A stretch of 64,000 nucleotides of DNA from positions 828,315 to 892,314 of the forward strand of contig JABACO010000017.1 of NCBI GenBank assembly GCA_013339895.1, in the 5' to 3' direction. Within the stretch, counting starts at the first letter, position 1. Each line of letters opens with the position of its first letter. Below, piece after piece: positions 46,289 to 58,811 of the stretch. The notes beneath the pieces are model-generated. The model saw nothing but the letters and a program-made list of their open reading frames with translations, did not search any database and was not told the origin of the DNA. The position numbers and the translations under genes were made by a program. The stretch comes from Ephydatia muelleri. Its lineage: Eukaryota; Porifera; Demospongiae; Spongillida; Spongillidae.

Positions 46289-47134
46289 AACACATTTGTA
46301 TCTATGTAACTAAGATTGCTCCAGGTGTATATATATAAATGTACCAGTGTTTACAACAGGTTTCCTCTCTTCTGTAAGTCAGCCGTCTAGTCAACATCAC
46401 GGAAACTAGCGGTGAAATAACGAGCACTGCACTTCGTTCAGCTTGTGGAGTACTCGTTCGCTTCAGTTTGAATTCAAACGTGAAGGGTAAATGTTAGTAG
46501 CAAGTTGACTTTCTGTAACCAATTGGAAACCATGCAAGCAAACAAACCCCGCCATTGTACACATGGAAAAGTCCTTCCTCCTGCTTGGCCTCGAGTGCAA
46601 GGTTTGGTTGGTGACCACACGACAGAGAATAAGCCACCACTTCTCGGATCTCAAGAGAATACCGAGTACGAAAACACTCGATCAAATTAGTAGACGGAAA
46701 GATTTACAAACAAAATACAACAGTACAAATTTCTTGGTAATGACTGAGCGCATGCGCACTAAAACATTGCCAATCGCTACCTAGTAATGTATGTGCTCAT
46801 TAGGTTTACACAATCATACTTGTACATGCAAATAAAGGATTAATTTGGATTGAACTTTGCCGTACAGAATTTCTTCGCAGTTTTCAGCACCTTCCCACTG
46901 ATGCGAATATATAATATTTTACGCCGCGGTAACAATGCGCTATGTAGTACATTCTCCAATCCCCATATTGGCATAACTGATATATCTGATTTAAAATTGC
47001 ACATGCGGTGATATCATTACAGAAATTTCGTCTATGTCGCTCGCGATGTATAGTACTAATAGCGGGAGTGGTCTATATGCGCGTAATTCCGGCTGGGAAA
47101 ATACGGAAAAAGCCATGTAGTGTTTCAATAGGCC

Positions 47135-47144
47135 TTATATAAAA
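47135..47144 (+). promoter_or_regulatory. TATA box of secreted-protein gene, unit 2
   Basis: TTATATAAAA, 49 nt before the ATG at 47,184. Confidence 0.65.
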
Positions 47145-47183
47145 ACGCTTTGCAAGTTGGAAAAGCACACGGCCTCAATCAGT

Positions 47184-48010
47184 ATGCTGGGAACGATCCT
47201 CTTTCTAAGCAGCGCTGGGATCCTGCTATGCGGCGCATCGAAATTACCGCTGCGTTAGTTCAACTTTTTAGTGACGTGATCAATAATTTTATCCGCATGC
47301 ATCATTCAACAGTTTCTCTGCCCACTGTGTTTCCTCCGGCGGCGGCTGACGGATGGGAATTGGTCGGCTCACTGGACATGCTCGACTACCAGCACCAGAA
47401 GTGTCCCAATCAATGGAATTCGTACATCACCAAAAAGGCTTGCGGAAGAATACCGGGTCAATTATGCAGCTCCCTTATAGTTCCCACCGGGAGCAGTAGC
47501 TTCCGACAAGTATGCGGGAGAATACGAGCGTTCCAGTTTGGAAGTCCGGACGCTTTTGCAGCTCTTTTCGTAGCCAAACCAGTGTCGATCGACAGTCCTT
47601 ACGTCGATGGTATAAGCATCACGTACAACAATGGAGGCCAGCGGCAGCACGTATTCACCTACGCGGCTGGCCTCATGGAACAATACAATCCCTACATCTA
47701 TCCGCAATGCACGTGTCCATGTGCCGGAGGAACGCAAATACCCCCGTTCGTTAGGACCGCCGACTACTACTGCGAGTCGGGAAACCCAGACAAAACATGG
47801 TACGCTAACCAGCTCTTCTGCGATCCACTGTGGGACGGAGAGGAGTGTAGATACGCCGAGGAGACGTGCTGCCACGCTCCTCACCAACCGTGGTTCTGCA
47901 AGGACCTCGGGAGACGCGTAAGCTCTGATCTGGAGATACGCCTCTGTGCCGACGAAGGAGTAGTCAACGAAGACATTGCGGTGGAGGCCTACGAGTTCTA
48001 CGTGCGTTAG
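47184..48010 (+). CDS. Secreted cysteine-rich protein, unit 2
   Basis: Exon 1 47184-47253, intron 47254-47312, exon 2 47313-48010. The protein appears identical to that of unit 1, with the same promoter and intron, which fits a very recent duplication. Confidence 0.8.
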
Positions 48011-48961
48011 GCACGTGAGCAGCCCCCGGCATGCAGTAGTGACACTTTAGGCTTGTGCATGAACATGGATACATGCATGCACTAATGCGTGTATAGTCAT
48101 GTCATTTAGTTGCTATTTGCCGAGCTGTATGACAACCGAGTTGTACTCAGTTGACAATCATTGACGGCGGGTGATTGTTTGGTTGCTGACGGGTGGAGGA
48201 TTCGTATCGGGAGGGGCTCCAACGTGAGCACTGGCATCTCCCTCTGATCCTTACCTGGCTGATGCTGTCAACATTTCAATGGCTGTGTGCCATGCACCTG
48301 AAGAAGCAGTCACTATCAACTCCTAAGCAGGCAGCACACCATTCCAGCAGGCTTTGAGAATGTCCAGTTTAGCTGAGTCAGACTCCATGAATTCTCTCCC
48401 AGAGCTCTCTCCTACTGACAAGGTTCGCTTGCTGTTCGTACGCCTCGCCTGGATGTAGAGCTCTATATCGAAGTATTCCAATGTTCTGAATAGAACAGCG
48501 AGCACACAGTAGAGACAGCATTGTATATTTAAGAGACCGTTTTTCGTTCAGCCATTATCTCTGCGTTAGCACTACTACGCAGAAGTAAGTACGATTACGT
48601 TTTTGTGGAGCAATGCGCTCACGTGATCTTGCCAAAACCGATTATTGTTTGGTGTGTACGTGTAATACAGGTTAGCATGCAAATTTGATCAAGTGCACGT
48701 GACAGTACGTGGGAGCCTGTAGCACGTGACAACGTCCATTCTGTAGCTAAGGAAACGTACAGAAACGCCATTAAAAGAATGCAGCTCACAGCTGGTTTAC
48801 TATTTTAAAAATGGTTCCCAACTTCTTCACAACAACATACACTTTTTATTATTCTGTTAAATAAATAGTTGTTGCAGGGTTTTAGGGCACACTTCCCCAT
48901 TACTCCCAATGTTGAGAAAAAAAACTACATGATATCGGTATATCTAGCTATGGCAATTGTA

Positions 48962-49150
48962 CCAACCGCCATTGATAGGTGAACACATGAGGCTCAGATG
49001 TGCAAATGCAACCGCCATTGACAGGTGAACACATGAGGCTCAGATGTGCAAATGCAATCGCCATTGACAGGTGAACACATGAGGCTCAGATGTGCAAATG
49101 CAACCGCCATTGACAGGTGAACACATGAGGCTCAGATGTGCAAATGCAAC
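48962..49150. repeat. 46-bp tandem repeat, unit 2 only
   Basis: Four copies of CCGCCATTGACAGGTGAACA... where unit 1 has one. It amplified after the 1/2 duplication or contracted in unit 1. Confidence 0.9.
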
Positions 49151-49565
49151 TGAGACATAACGTAACAACTGTCCACATTTTCTATGATCCGCGCATGGCG
49201 TCATATTGCATCAGTAAAGGAGATCTGTAGCAATGACCTTCTTGCAATTCAAACAAAATTGCATGGCCTCTGTGTATAGTCATGTTGCTGGCACCTGAAT
49301 TTTAACACAGAATGGTACAGGTCGCTGGTGTGCTTACAAAGCTTGAGACATCATGTTGAATAATACTGTTAAAATTGCTTCTATGTTTCGAGACACTACA
49401 GTTGCATTTATTTATGAGACCAAGCTAAATTTATCAGACCACTATCAGACCACTATAGTACACAGCTGTAATTTTCTACCGGTTCAATGCTGAATTTAAA
49501 GGCACAGCATGCAAGATCATATTTATAAAGTACGTAATGTAGCAAACAGCATACATAATCAAACA

Positions 49566-49740
49566 TCAGGAGTCCGACTTTATTGCAATCAGTCCCTTCA
49601 TGATGTCAAATGTGTTCCCATCAGGTTGCAACATCAATGTCTCTCCTTCCTTGGTGACAACTTTCAGGTAACCGTACTCATCAATCCCCACTATCTTAAC
49701 CTCTCGGTTTCCTTGGCTGATAAGCCTCACCCTGGAACCA
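49566..49740 (-). pseudogene. HLCS: HLCS last exon, orphan, unit 2
   Basis: Same 175-nt exon as in unit 1 with one visible residue change (KIVEIDEYG to KIVGIDEYG). The acceptor and stop are intact, but no upstream HLCS exon lies before the unit 3 junction. Confidence 0.8.
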
Positions 49741-50639
49741 CTGAAAGGGTTGGAAAAGACGAGAGTGGGGAGGAGGTGGTTGCAATGTGGAGAATATATA
49801 CCTAGTGTCCACAAAAGGACACACCAATTTTGAAAGTGCTTAACTTTCGGCAGGATTGAGAGAAAAATATAAGATTTAGAACTTTAACATAATCGGATGA
49901 GATCTGGCATTAAGAAATTTTATTAACTTAAACTTAGTCCACCAAGAGTGAATTACTGGCATCATGGCTGAGTCCGATTGTTGCAATGTTACAATTATTA
50001 AAATTGCAATTGGATTCAGCCATTGAATGAAAATCTAGAGATCATCCATGGCAGGTTATTATTAATAATGCACATCAATTCAGAGTTATTAGTGTTCATA
50101 GATGAGACTTTCCGGCACTTGTCTTTTATTTTAAAATATTTCAATTTGCTTTTAGATTGGTATGGATTCTTGTATATCAGTACATTGAGTAGCATTTAAA
50201 TCCATTCTATATGAGTTGGGTCTGTACATTGAGTAGCATTTAAAGTGTCCAACACTAGCATATGTTCTCATCTGACATAGCCACACCCCTCACATATTTG
50301 TTAGTATCAGTCAAGAGGCTACTTGTGTGAATTTGAATTCTCCTTCAATTGTGTATACCAAATAGTGCAAAAAAAGTTGCAGGGGAAAAGTTCAGTGAAA
50401 TTTGTTGATGCATCGAAGAAATCAGGGTACTATTTTAAAAGGTTATCTTTATTGGGTGAATTCTCTCGAGTTCACCAAAATTGTCAAAGCTTCCCCCCCC
50501 CCTCCCCCCCGACCATTATATTTTGCACAATACACAGGCCCGATTAATGTAGAGGGGCGGGGCTGATTACGAGGGTAGGCGGGGCTGGTTAATTATAAAG
50601 GGACGGGGTTGACTAGCAAAAAAGGTGGCAGGGCTGATG

Positions 50640-52392
50640 GGTGGTTGAAAGGGGTGGAAGAAGAGAGTGGGGGAAGGTGAGCAGAGATGTGGGGAAGGTG
50701 GGAGCAGAGGTTTGGGGAAGGTGGGAGCAGAGGGTTGGGGAAGGTGGAAGCAGAGGGTTGGGGGAAGTTGGGACAGATGGTTGGGGAAGGTGGGAGCAGA
50801 GGGTTGGGGAAGGTGGGAGCAGAGTGTTGGGGAAGGTGGGAGCAGAGGGTTGGGGAAGGTGGGAGCAGAGGGTTGGGGAAGGTGGAGCAGGGTTGGGAGT
50901 GGAAGCAGAGGGTTGGGGGAAGGTGGGAGCAGAGGGTTGGGGAAGGTGGAAGCAGAGGGTTGGGGAGGTGTGGAGCAGAGGGTTGGGGAAGGTTGGAGCA
51001 GAGTGTTGGGGGAAGGTGGAGAGAGGGTTGGGGAAGGTGGGAGCAGAGGGTTGGGGAAGGTGGGAGCAGAGGGTTGGGGAAGGTGGGAGCAGAGGGTTGG
51101 GGAAGGTGGAAGCAGAGGGTTGGGGAAGGTGGAAGCAGAGGGTTGGTGAAGGTGGGAGCAGAGGGTTGGGGAAGGTGGGAGCAGAGGGTTGGGGAAGGTG
51201 GGAGCAGAGGGTTGGGGAAGGTGGAAGCAGAGGGTTTGGGAAGGTGGGAGCAGAGGGTTGGGGAAGGTGGGAGCAGAGGGTTGGGGAAGGTGGAAGCAGA
51301 GGGTTGGGGAAGGTGGAAGCAGAGGGTTTGGGAAGGTGAGAGCAGAAGGTTGGGGAAGGTGGGAGCAGAGGGTTGGAGCAGAGAGTTGGGGAAGGTGGGA
51401 GCAGAGGGTTGGGGAAGGTGGGAGCAGAGGGTTGGGGAAGGTGAGAGCAGAGGGTTGGGGAAGGTGGGAGCAGAGGGTTGGTGATTGTGGGAGCAGAGGG
51501 TTGAAGAAGGTGGGAGCAGAGGGTTGGGGAAGGTGGAAGCAGAGGGTTTGGGAAGGTGGGAGCAGAAGGTTGGGGAAGGTGGGAGCAGAGGGTTGGGGAA
51601 GGTGGAAGCAGAGGGTTGGGGAAGGTGGAGCAGAGGGTTGGGGAAGGTGGAAGCAGAGGGTTTGGGAAGGTGGGAGCAGAAGGTTGGGGAAGGTGGGAGC
51701 AGAGGGTTGGGGAAGGTGGGAGCAGAGGGTTGGGGAAGGTGGAAGCAGAGGGTTGGGGAAGGTGGGAGCAGAGGGTTGGGGAAGGTGGGAGCAGAGGGTT
51801 GGGGAAGGTGGGAGCAGAGGGTTGGAAAAGAGAGTTGGGGAAGGTGGAAGCGAGGGTTGGGGAAGGTGGAAGCAGAGGGTTGGGGAAGGTGGAAGCAGAG
51901 GGTTGGGGAAGGTGGGAGCAGAGGGTTGGGGAAGGTGGGAGCAGAGGGTTGGAGAAGAGAGTTGGGGAAGGTGGAAGCAGAGGGTTGGGAAGGTGGAAGC
52001 AGAGGGTTGGGGAAGGTGGAAGCAGAGGGTTGGGGAAGGTGGGAGCAGAGGGTTGGGGAAGGTGGGAGCAGAGGGTTGGGGAAGGTGGAAGCAGAGGGTT
52101 GGGGAAGGTGGAAGCAGAGGTTGGGAAGGTGGAGCAGAGGGTTGGGGAAGGTGGGAGAGGGTTGGGGAAGGTGGGAGCAGAGGGTTGGGGAAGGTGGGAG
52201 CAGAGTGTTGGGAAGGTGGGAGCAGAGGGTTGGGATGGTGGAGCAGAGGGTTGGGGAAGGTGGGAGCAGAGGGTTGGGGAAGGTGGAAGCAGAGGGTTGG
52301 GGAAGGTGGAAGCAGAGGGTTGGGGAAGGTGGAGCAGAGGGTTGGGGAAGGTGGGAGCAGAGGGTTGGGGAAGGTGGGAGCAGAGGGTTGGT
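50640..52392. repeat. 23-bp G-rich minisatellite, unit 3 (~75 copies)
   Basis: Same motif, now about 1.75 kb, with more degenerate copies at its left end. Frames of over 600 codons on the minus strand are artefacts of the stop-free motif. Confidence 0.95.
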
Positions 52393-53071
52393 GCACGTGG
52401 ATCGCCCACCCAACGCTGCTTGAGTGAATACAATGGTCTGGTCATACCTGAGCCATAAAGCTGTTGTGGTGTGATACTTGAGGAAGCATGGAGAAGCATA
52501 TAAGTATGGCTGCAATAGACTGGTTGACCAGGTGTCGGCTTGTTTGTCTCACACTTTGAACTTTTGTGTGGGCCTGGGTAGTTGGTTAGCTTCTTTCAGC
52601 ACCACTTCACTAAGCAGATTGACCACACCCACAACCGCTGGATGCCTGGCTGGGTAGTCAGTTTATTTGTGAGGTCAGTTAAGGTCGGCTAAATTTACCA
52701 ACCTTGCAGGGTTCACACCCAAGCACCTGATCTGTAGTTGACCTCCATATGACCTTTGGTTGACCTCTAGATGACCTTTGGTTATGTAACAGTGTCCATT
52801 CTATTGTCGACATTGGAGAATAACTTTAATTCATGGGCCTTTGGATAAGTGTACAAAAACTATTGGAATGTGTTTTGTGTGCACACAGGATTCTCGTCAT
52901 TTAGCCTCCCGGTACCAGCTCACCTATCAGGCAAGTCAGTGGTGATGAACAGTGGGAGGAGGTTGATTCATGCGCTCCCCCTGTCGACCAATCAGATCGC
53001 GGCTATGAGGCAGTACAGATCACTCTGGTAGACTGCCCTGGACATGCCTCACTCATTCGTACCATCATGGG

Positions 53072-53129
<58 letters not shown>

Positions 53130-54818
53130 ACGTCTGTGTGTGTGTCTGTATAGTTGTGTATACATGGATGTATGATTTTTGTGTGTCTATGCATATTTTT
53201 GTGCGTCTGTGTATGTGTGAATGTATATGTGTTGTGTGTCTATGTTTCTGTGTGTGTGTCTGTATATGTGGGTGTTTCTGTGTGTGACTGAGTGTATATG
53301 TGTGTGCATGTATCTCTTATATGGACCACGCCCACTGGACAGGAGCTCAGATCATTGACCTCATGCTTCTAGTGGTGGACGTCACTAAAGGAATACAGAC
53401 ACAGACTGCCGAGGTGAGCACTTGGCTTTCAATTGGTCTGGGGGCTGCCATGTAAGCATATAAATTATGAGCCCGCATAAGAGAGCTGTTAACATTTCTG
53501 TGTAATTTTCATTCTCCCATCTGAACTCACACCACACACACACACTGTCACCATCTCCACTTCTGTCCACACCACACCTACCTCTGCACACCCACCCTTC
53601 ACCCTCACCTCCTCACCTACATGCTCCGGGTTTCAGTGTCTTGTGATTGGAGAGATAACGTGCGACCACATGATAGTGGTGCTGAACAAGACTGACCTTG
53701 TGGAGCCCAGCAAGAGAGAGAACCACATCAGTAAGGTGGGGATCCACTCCTGGCCTCCCCCCCCTCCTTCTCCTCTCCCCTCTTCCCCTCTCCCCTCTCT
53801 CCTCCTCCCCTCTCCCCTGCCCATCCCTCTTTTTCTCAAACTGAGGCATTCTCTTACATATCTCAACACCCCTTCAGAAAAGTTTACCATCCCCCATACT
53901 TGTGGTGAATGGTGTACAATTGGATTTCCTTTTGGATACTATCATCACCCAGCACATTAAAAAAAAAAATTGGCCCCTCCCACCTCCCCTCCCTTCCTCT
54001 CCCATCACAGGTGACAAAGAAGCTCCACCTCACACTGGAAGCTACGAAATTTGCAGGTGCCCCCGTCGTTGCCGTGGCAGCAAAGCCAGGTGGTCCTGAT
54101 GCGCCAGAGTCTGAACAGTCTATTGATCTCCATGCATTAGTGGAGGTTTGTGTCGTATGTGTGTGTATGTGTACGTGTGTATGTGTATGTGTACATGTGT
54201 ATGCGTGTGTATGTGTATGTGTACATGTGTATGCGTGTGTATGTGTGCATGTGTTCAAGTTGACATGGGGATCGAAAACACACAACTTTAAACACCAAGC
54301 ACTTCAATTAGAACCTATTCCACGTTTTTCCATGGAAGGTTGCATGTCAGGCACATTCTGCATCGTAAGAGCTAGCCTGGCCCATCCTCTTAGAATTGCC
54401 CTTCCCTACCAGACAAGAATGTACCTCTTTCCCATTGAAGGGTTGCCACTTAACGTAAGTGTCACACACATTCTCCTCTCCCTTTTGACTCCCTCCTCCC
54501 AACCAAAGGGTCACCTCTAGTGCACAGTGTCCTCCTCCATGCAGGTGCTGTCTCGGCACCTGTTTGTGCCCCAGAGGTCTGGGGAGGGGTCGTTCCTGTA
54601 TGCAGTGGACCACTGCTTTCCCATCAGGGGACAAGGCACTGTCATGACTGGCACTGTACTCCGGGGCTCTGTGCAAGTCAATGATGTGAGTGAGGGTGTG
54701 ATGTGTAGGGTGTAAGGTGTGGATGTGTAGGGTGTGATGTGTAGGGTGTGATGTGTAAGGTGTGGATGTGTAAGGTGTGGATGTGTAAGGTGTGGATGTG
54801 TAAGGTGTGAAGGTCTGA

Positions 54819-54844
54819 GCATTTGCTCTTGTCAGAGCAAATGC
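54819..54844. repeat. Perfect hairpin, unit 3 only
   Basis: GCATTTGCTCT and AGAGCAAATGC flank a 4-nt loop. It is part of a short segment absent from units 1 and 2. Confidence 0.8.
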
Positions 54845-56440
54845 AAGGGCACTGCTATCTCGAGCAGGAACATATGGCAATGGCTCTGAACCCATATAGA
54901 TCAAGACTAAGCACCTTAGTCTTAGTTCATGACTAACATTTGGTTTATTGCTGTGTATACACATCTGTGTAATAATAAATAACAAATAGAAAAATAGAAA
55001 ATATACAAAATAAATGCGGTAATAATATTTATTTTGCTCTAATTATACATACACAGTGATATGAAGACACAAACTCACAAGCAAATCAATAAACATCGGG
55101 TGATATTGTAAGGTGGCTATGAACTATGATAGATGTGGTCATGGTTACCCTGGCAACTATTTGAAAATCACATGATGTTGGTGAAGTTGGGTATGATGTC
55201 GTATTAATCAGCACTATTTGAAAATCACATGATGTTGGTGAAGTTGGGTATGATGTCGTATTAATCAGCACTATTTGAAAATCACATGATGGTGAAGTTG
55301 GGTATGATGTCGTATTAATCAGCACTGTTTGAAAATCACATGATGTTGGTGAAGTTGGGTATGATGTCGTATTAATCAGTACTATTTGAAAATCACATGA
55401 TATTGGTGAAGTTGGGTATGATGTCATATTAATCAGCACTATTTGAAAATCACATGATGTTGGTGAAGTTGGGTATGATGTCGTATTAATCAGCACTATT
55501 TGAAAATCACATGATGTTGGTGAAGTTGGGTATGATGTTGTATTAATCAGCACTATTTGAAAATCACATGATGTTGGTGAAGTTGGGTATGATGTCGTAT
55601 TAATCAGTACTATTTTCTACACTGTTTCTTGATTCTTGCACCACCCACCTCCCACTCACACACACAACCCACACACATGTGCATGCATGTGCGCACCCTA
55701 CATACACACACAACACACACATGTGCACACACGTATACACAACACACACCTGCACATGTGTAGTCTGTGGAGATACCATTTCTGAAGACGACGAAGAAGG
55801 TAAAGTCCATGCAGATGTTCCACCAACCAGTCCAGCAGGCTTCACAGGTAAATCACTGCATGGAGATATCTGACCCTCTCACCTCCCACCTCACACCTCA
55901 CACCTCACACCCACCTCTTACCACCCACTCACCACCTGGTATATTGTGGGTTCCCTACATGGTATAGTATGCGTACTGCCCTGATATTCCAGATCCTCGA
56001 AGCCCCGTCAAAAAAATATTGAACGTTTTAGGTACATGTATCTTCTTTCTCTCTATGTTTAGTCTCCAGGAATCTCCAGTAATCTCAATTATTTATTTTT
56101 AGCTACAAACAATGCTATCACTACTGGTGTTGTCTTTACTATTTTTAGGAATGTTTTAGATATCTTTTTCCTCTATGTTAGTCTTCAGCTATCTCAAATT
56201 ATTAAAAACAATACACAACCATGCTATCGATACTGGTGACATCATTATAACTATGTGGGTACATGTAGGCGCAAAATTCCTGCATGATGAGGAACACATG
56301 AATCCACCACAAACCCCAGGTACCTGCCCATAAATTCCTTTATTATAGTGTGCGTCTGTTTGATAAGCTGGGGACCAGAATTGCACCATATGTTGGAGTG
56401 ACTACCAAGGCATCTCCTCTTTGGGTATTGTTACCAAGGC

Positions 56441-56725
56441 ATGTGCCATCCTCCCTGCTCATGTGATCCTTTGTTGTGCGGCATGTGCCATCCTCCCTGC
56501 TCATGTGATCCTTCATTGTATTGCATGTGCCATCCTCCCTGCTCATGTGATCCTTCATTGTGTTGCATGTGCCATCCTCCCTGCTCATGTGATCCTTCAT
56601 TGTGTTGCATGTGCCATCCTCCCTGCTCATGTGATCCTTCATTGTGTTGCATGTGCCATCCTCCCTGCTCATGTGATCCTTCATTGTGTTGCATGTGCCA
56701 TCCACCCTGCTCATGTGATCCTATG
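56441..56725. repeat. 42-bp minisatellite, unit 3 (~7 copies)
   Basis: Shorter and more uniform than in units 1 and 2. Confidence 0.9.
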
Positions 56726-57267
56726 TACATGTATGTTGTATGACTGAGAGCTTGTTGTGTAATTGAATTACAGAAGCAGTAGTTAGTTACTAACAGGAAG
56801 ATGTCATTCGTGCCTTCATGTGACTTATCTTCCCCCAACAGGGGGACAGGGTTGGGATATGTGTGGCGCAGTTTGATGCTAAACTCGTGGAACGTTGCCT
56901 GGTGTGTGCACCTGGTGGCCTGCCCAGTATTACCGGTGAGCTTTTATTAGAAGTGGGCCTAACTGCGATGGGGATGCAGATAACGACTTAACCCTCCTCA
57001 CTCCTCCTCCCCACCTTATATTCAGCGGGCATTATTCAGGTATACAAGATTCCCTATCACAAGTCCCCTTGTACCACTGGATCCAAGTTCCACAGTGAGA
57101 TCACACACAGTAGCTGTGTATGTGCATGGTGTGCCAGTGTGTGCTTGTGCATGGTGTGCCAGTGTGTGTGCTTGTGCATGGTGTGCCAGTGTGTGTGTGT
57201 GTGTGCATGGCGTGCCAGTGTGTGTACATGTGTGTGGACAGCTGGAGCACCGCTGGGATGAGGGAAT

Positions 57268-57303
<36 letters not shown>
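57268..57303. repeat. Poly-G run of 36
   Basis: Unit 3 only; units 1 and 2 have GGGAGGGGCC at this place. Strong quadruplex potential, or a sequencing or assembly error. Confidence 0.9.
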
Positions 57304-57305
<2 letters not shown>

Positions 57306-57978
57306 AGGATTCTCTCATGTTGATGCAATTAAGGGTGTGGTTTAGGGTCCAAGCATGACGTTATGGCGTTACGGTTTAGTGCAAATAGTTGCTCCATTTA
57401 GTGCTCGCTTCTGTGCAAGCCTCTCCTTAAGAAGTTGATTCAAATGGGGGTTTATCAGTGTCTTCTTGAATGCTTTGTGCCATTGTAGTTACCATTGGTC
57501 ATGAGACTGTGATGGCCAAGACCACCTTCTTTGGCTGTGAACAACCTCCCTTGTCAGCAAACACATTTGATGTGAGCCGCAGCTACTGTTTTCAGGAACA
57601 GATGCTGGAAAGTGCAGGGAAGCTGACAAAGGTAGTCCTCACATCCTCCTCCCTCTCCTCCCTTTCCTCATCCTCCCACACTCCCTCCACCTCCCCTTTG
57701 CCCTCCTCTCCACCTCCACTCCTCCACCTTTCACACCCTCTCATCCTCTCTTTTCCCATTTATGTGCGCTAAATGCCCTCCTTGTGGGGCCACACCCACC
57801 TTTAGGCCTCATCCGTTGCACAGCCATCTTCCGTCGAGTCTTCAGTTGTGTCTGGTTCCCAGACCCAATATGCTCTTCTTGAGTTTGAGAAGCCAGTGAT
57901 ATGTGCTGCAAACTCACTGGTGATTGGAGCAAGGCTGGATATTGATGCCTATATCCAATATTGTGTGTGCCTGTGTGT

Positions 57979-58020
<42 letters not shown>

Positions 58021-58334
58021 GTGTGTGTGTGTGTGTGTGCGTACATGCATATGCGTGTGTATTTGTATGTGCATGTAGGTTTACACAGTCTGTGCTGGAT
58101 TTGCATGTTAACCCCTTGACTATGGCACTTAGCAACACGTGTCGGATAGCCTTTCATGGTGTCCTTCTTCACTCCTCGGAGGACTTAGAGTACCAGAAGA
58201 GTTTCTTACCACAGCTGAAAGTGTACAAGCTCAAGACAAAGGAAGGGGTGGTTGAAAGGGTGAGATTCCAATTAAAGCTCCTGCATAGTTGTGTCTGGGA
58301 TTGGTTCGAATACCTTATTGCAGAATTGAATGAT

Positions 58335-58690
58335 CCTCTTCTCCATCTCCTCTCCCTCTTTCCCCTCCTCCTTCCCTACTGACCTCCTATCTCTTCCTCC
58401 TTCCCCAAACTTCTATCCCTTTTTCATCCCTCCCTACCTTCCCCTACCTCCCTCCCTCCTCCCCTTTCTCTCCCCCTCTCTCCTTCCCTTTCTCTCCCCC
58501 TCCCTCCTCCCCTTTCTCTCCCCTCCCTCCTCCCCTTCCTCTCCTCCCCTTCCTCTCCTCTCCTCCTCCCCTTCCTCTCCTCTCCTTCCTCTCCTCCTCC
58601 CCTTCCTCTCCTCCTCCCTTTCCTCTCCTCCTCTTCCTCCCCCTCCCTACCTTCCTTCCTACCTCTCCCCCTCCCTACCTCCTCCCCTTC

Positions 58691-58764
<74 letters not shown>

Positions 58765-58773
58765 CTCTCTCTC

Positions 58774-58810
<37 letters not shown>
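58335..58810. repeat. Polypyrimidine tract in EEFSEC intron, unit 3
   Basis: Same site as in the other units, shorter. Confidence 0.95.

Positions 58811-58811
<1 letters not shown>

Larger units (their letters stand above)
34483..50492 (+). repeat. Tandem segmental duplication, unit 2
   Basis: Same content and order as unit 1, about 16.0 kb. It differs by longer 23-bp and 25-bp minisatellites, a shorter GT tract, two frameshifts in EEFSEC, and a fourfold 46-bp repeat at 48,962-49,150. Confidence 0.92.

Noticed and set aside
50567..52515. Minus-strand frames of 609-640 codons rich in PSAPTFPNPLLPP, and plus-strand EGWGRWEQRVGEG frames
   Set aside because: They run through the stop-free 23-bp minisatellite in several frames at once; there is no start, domain or splice support.
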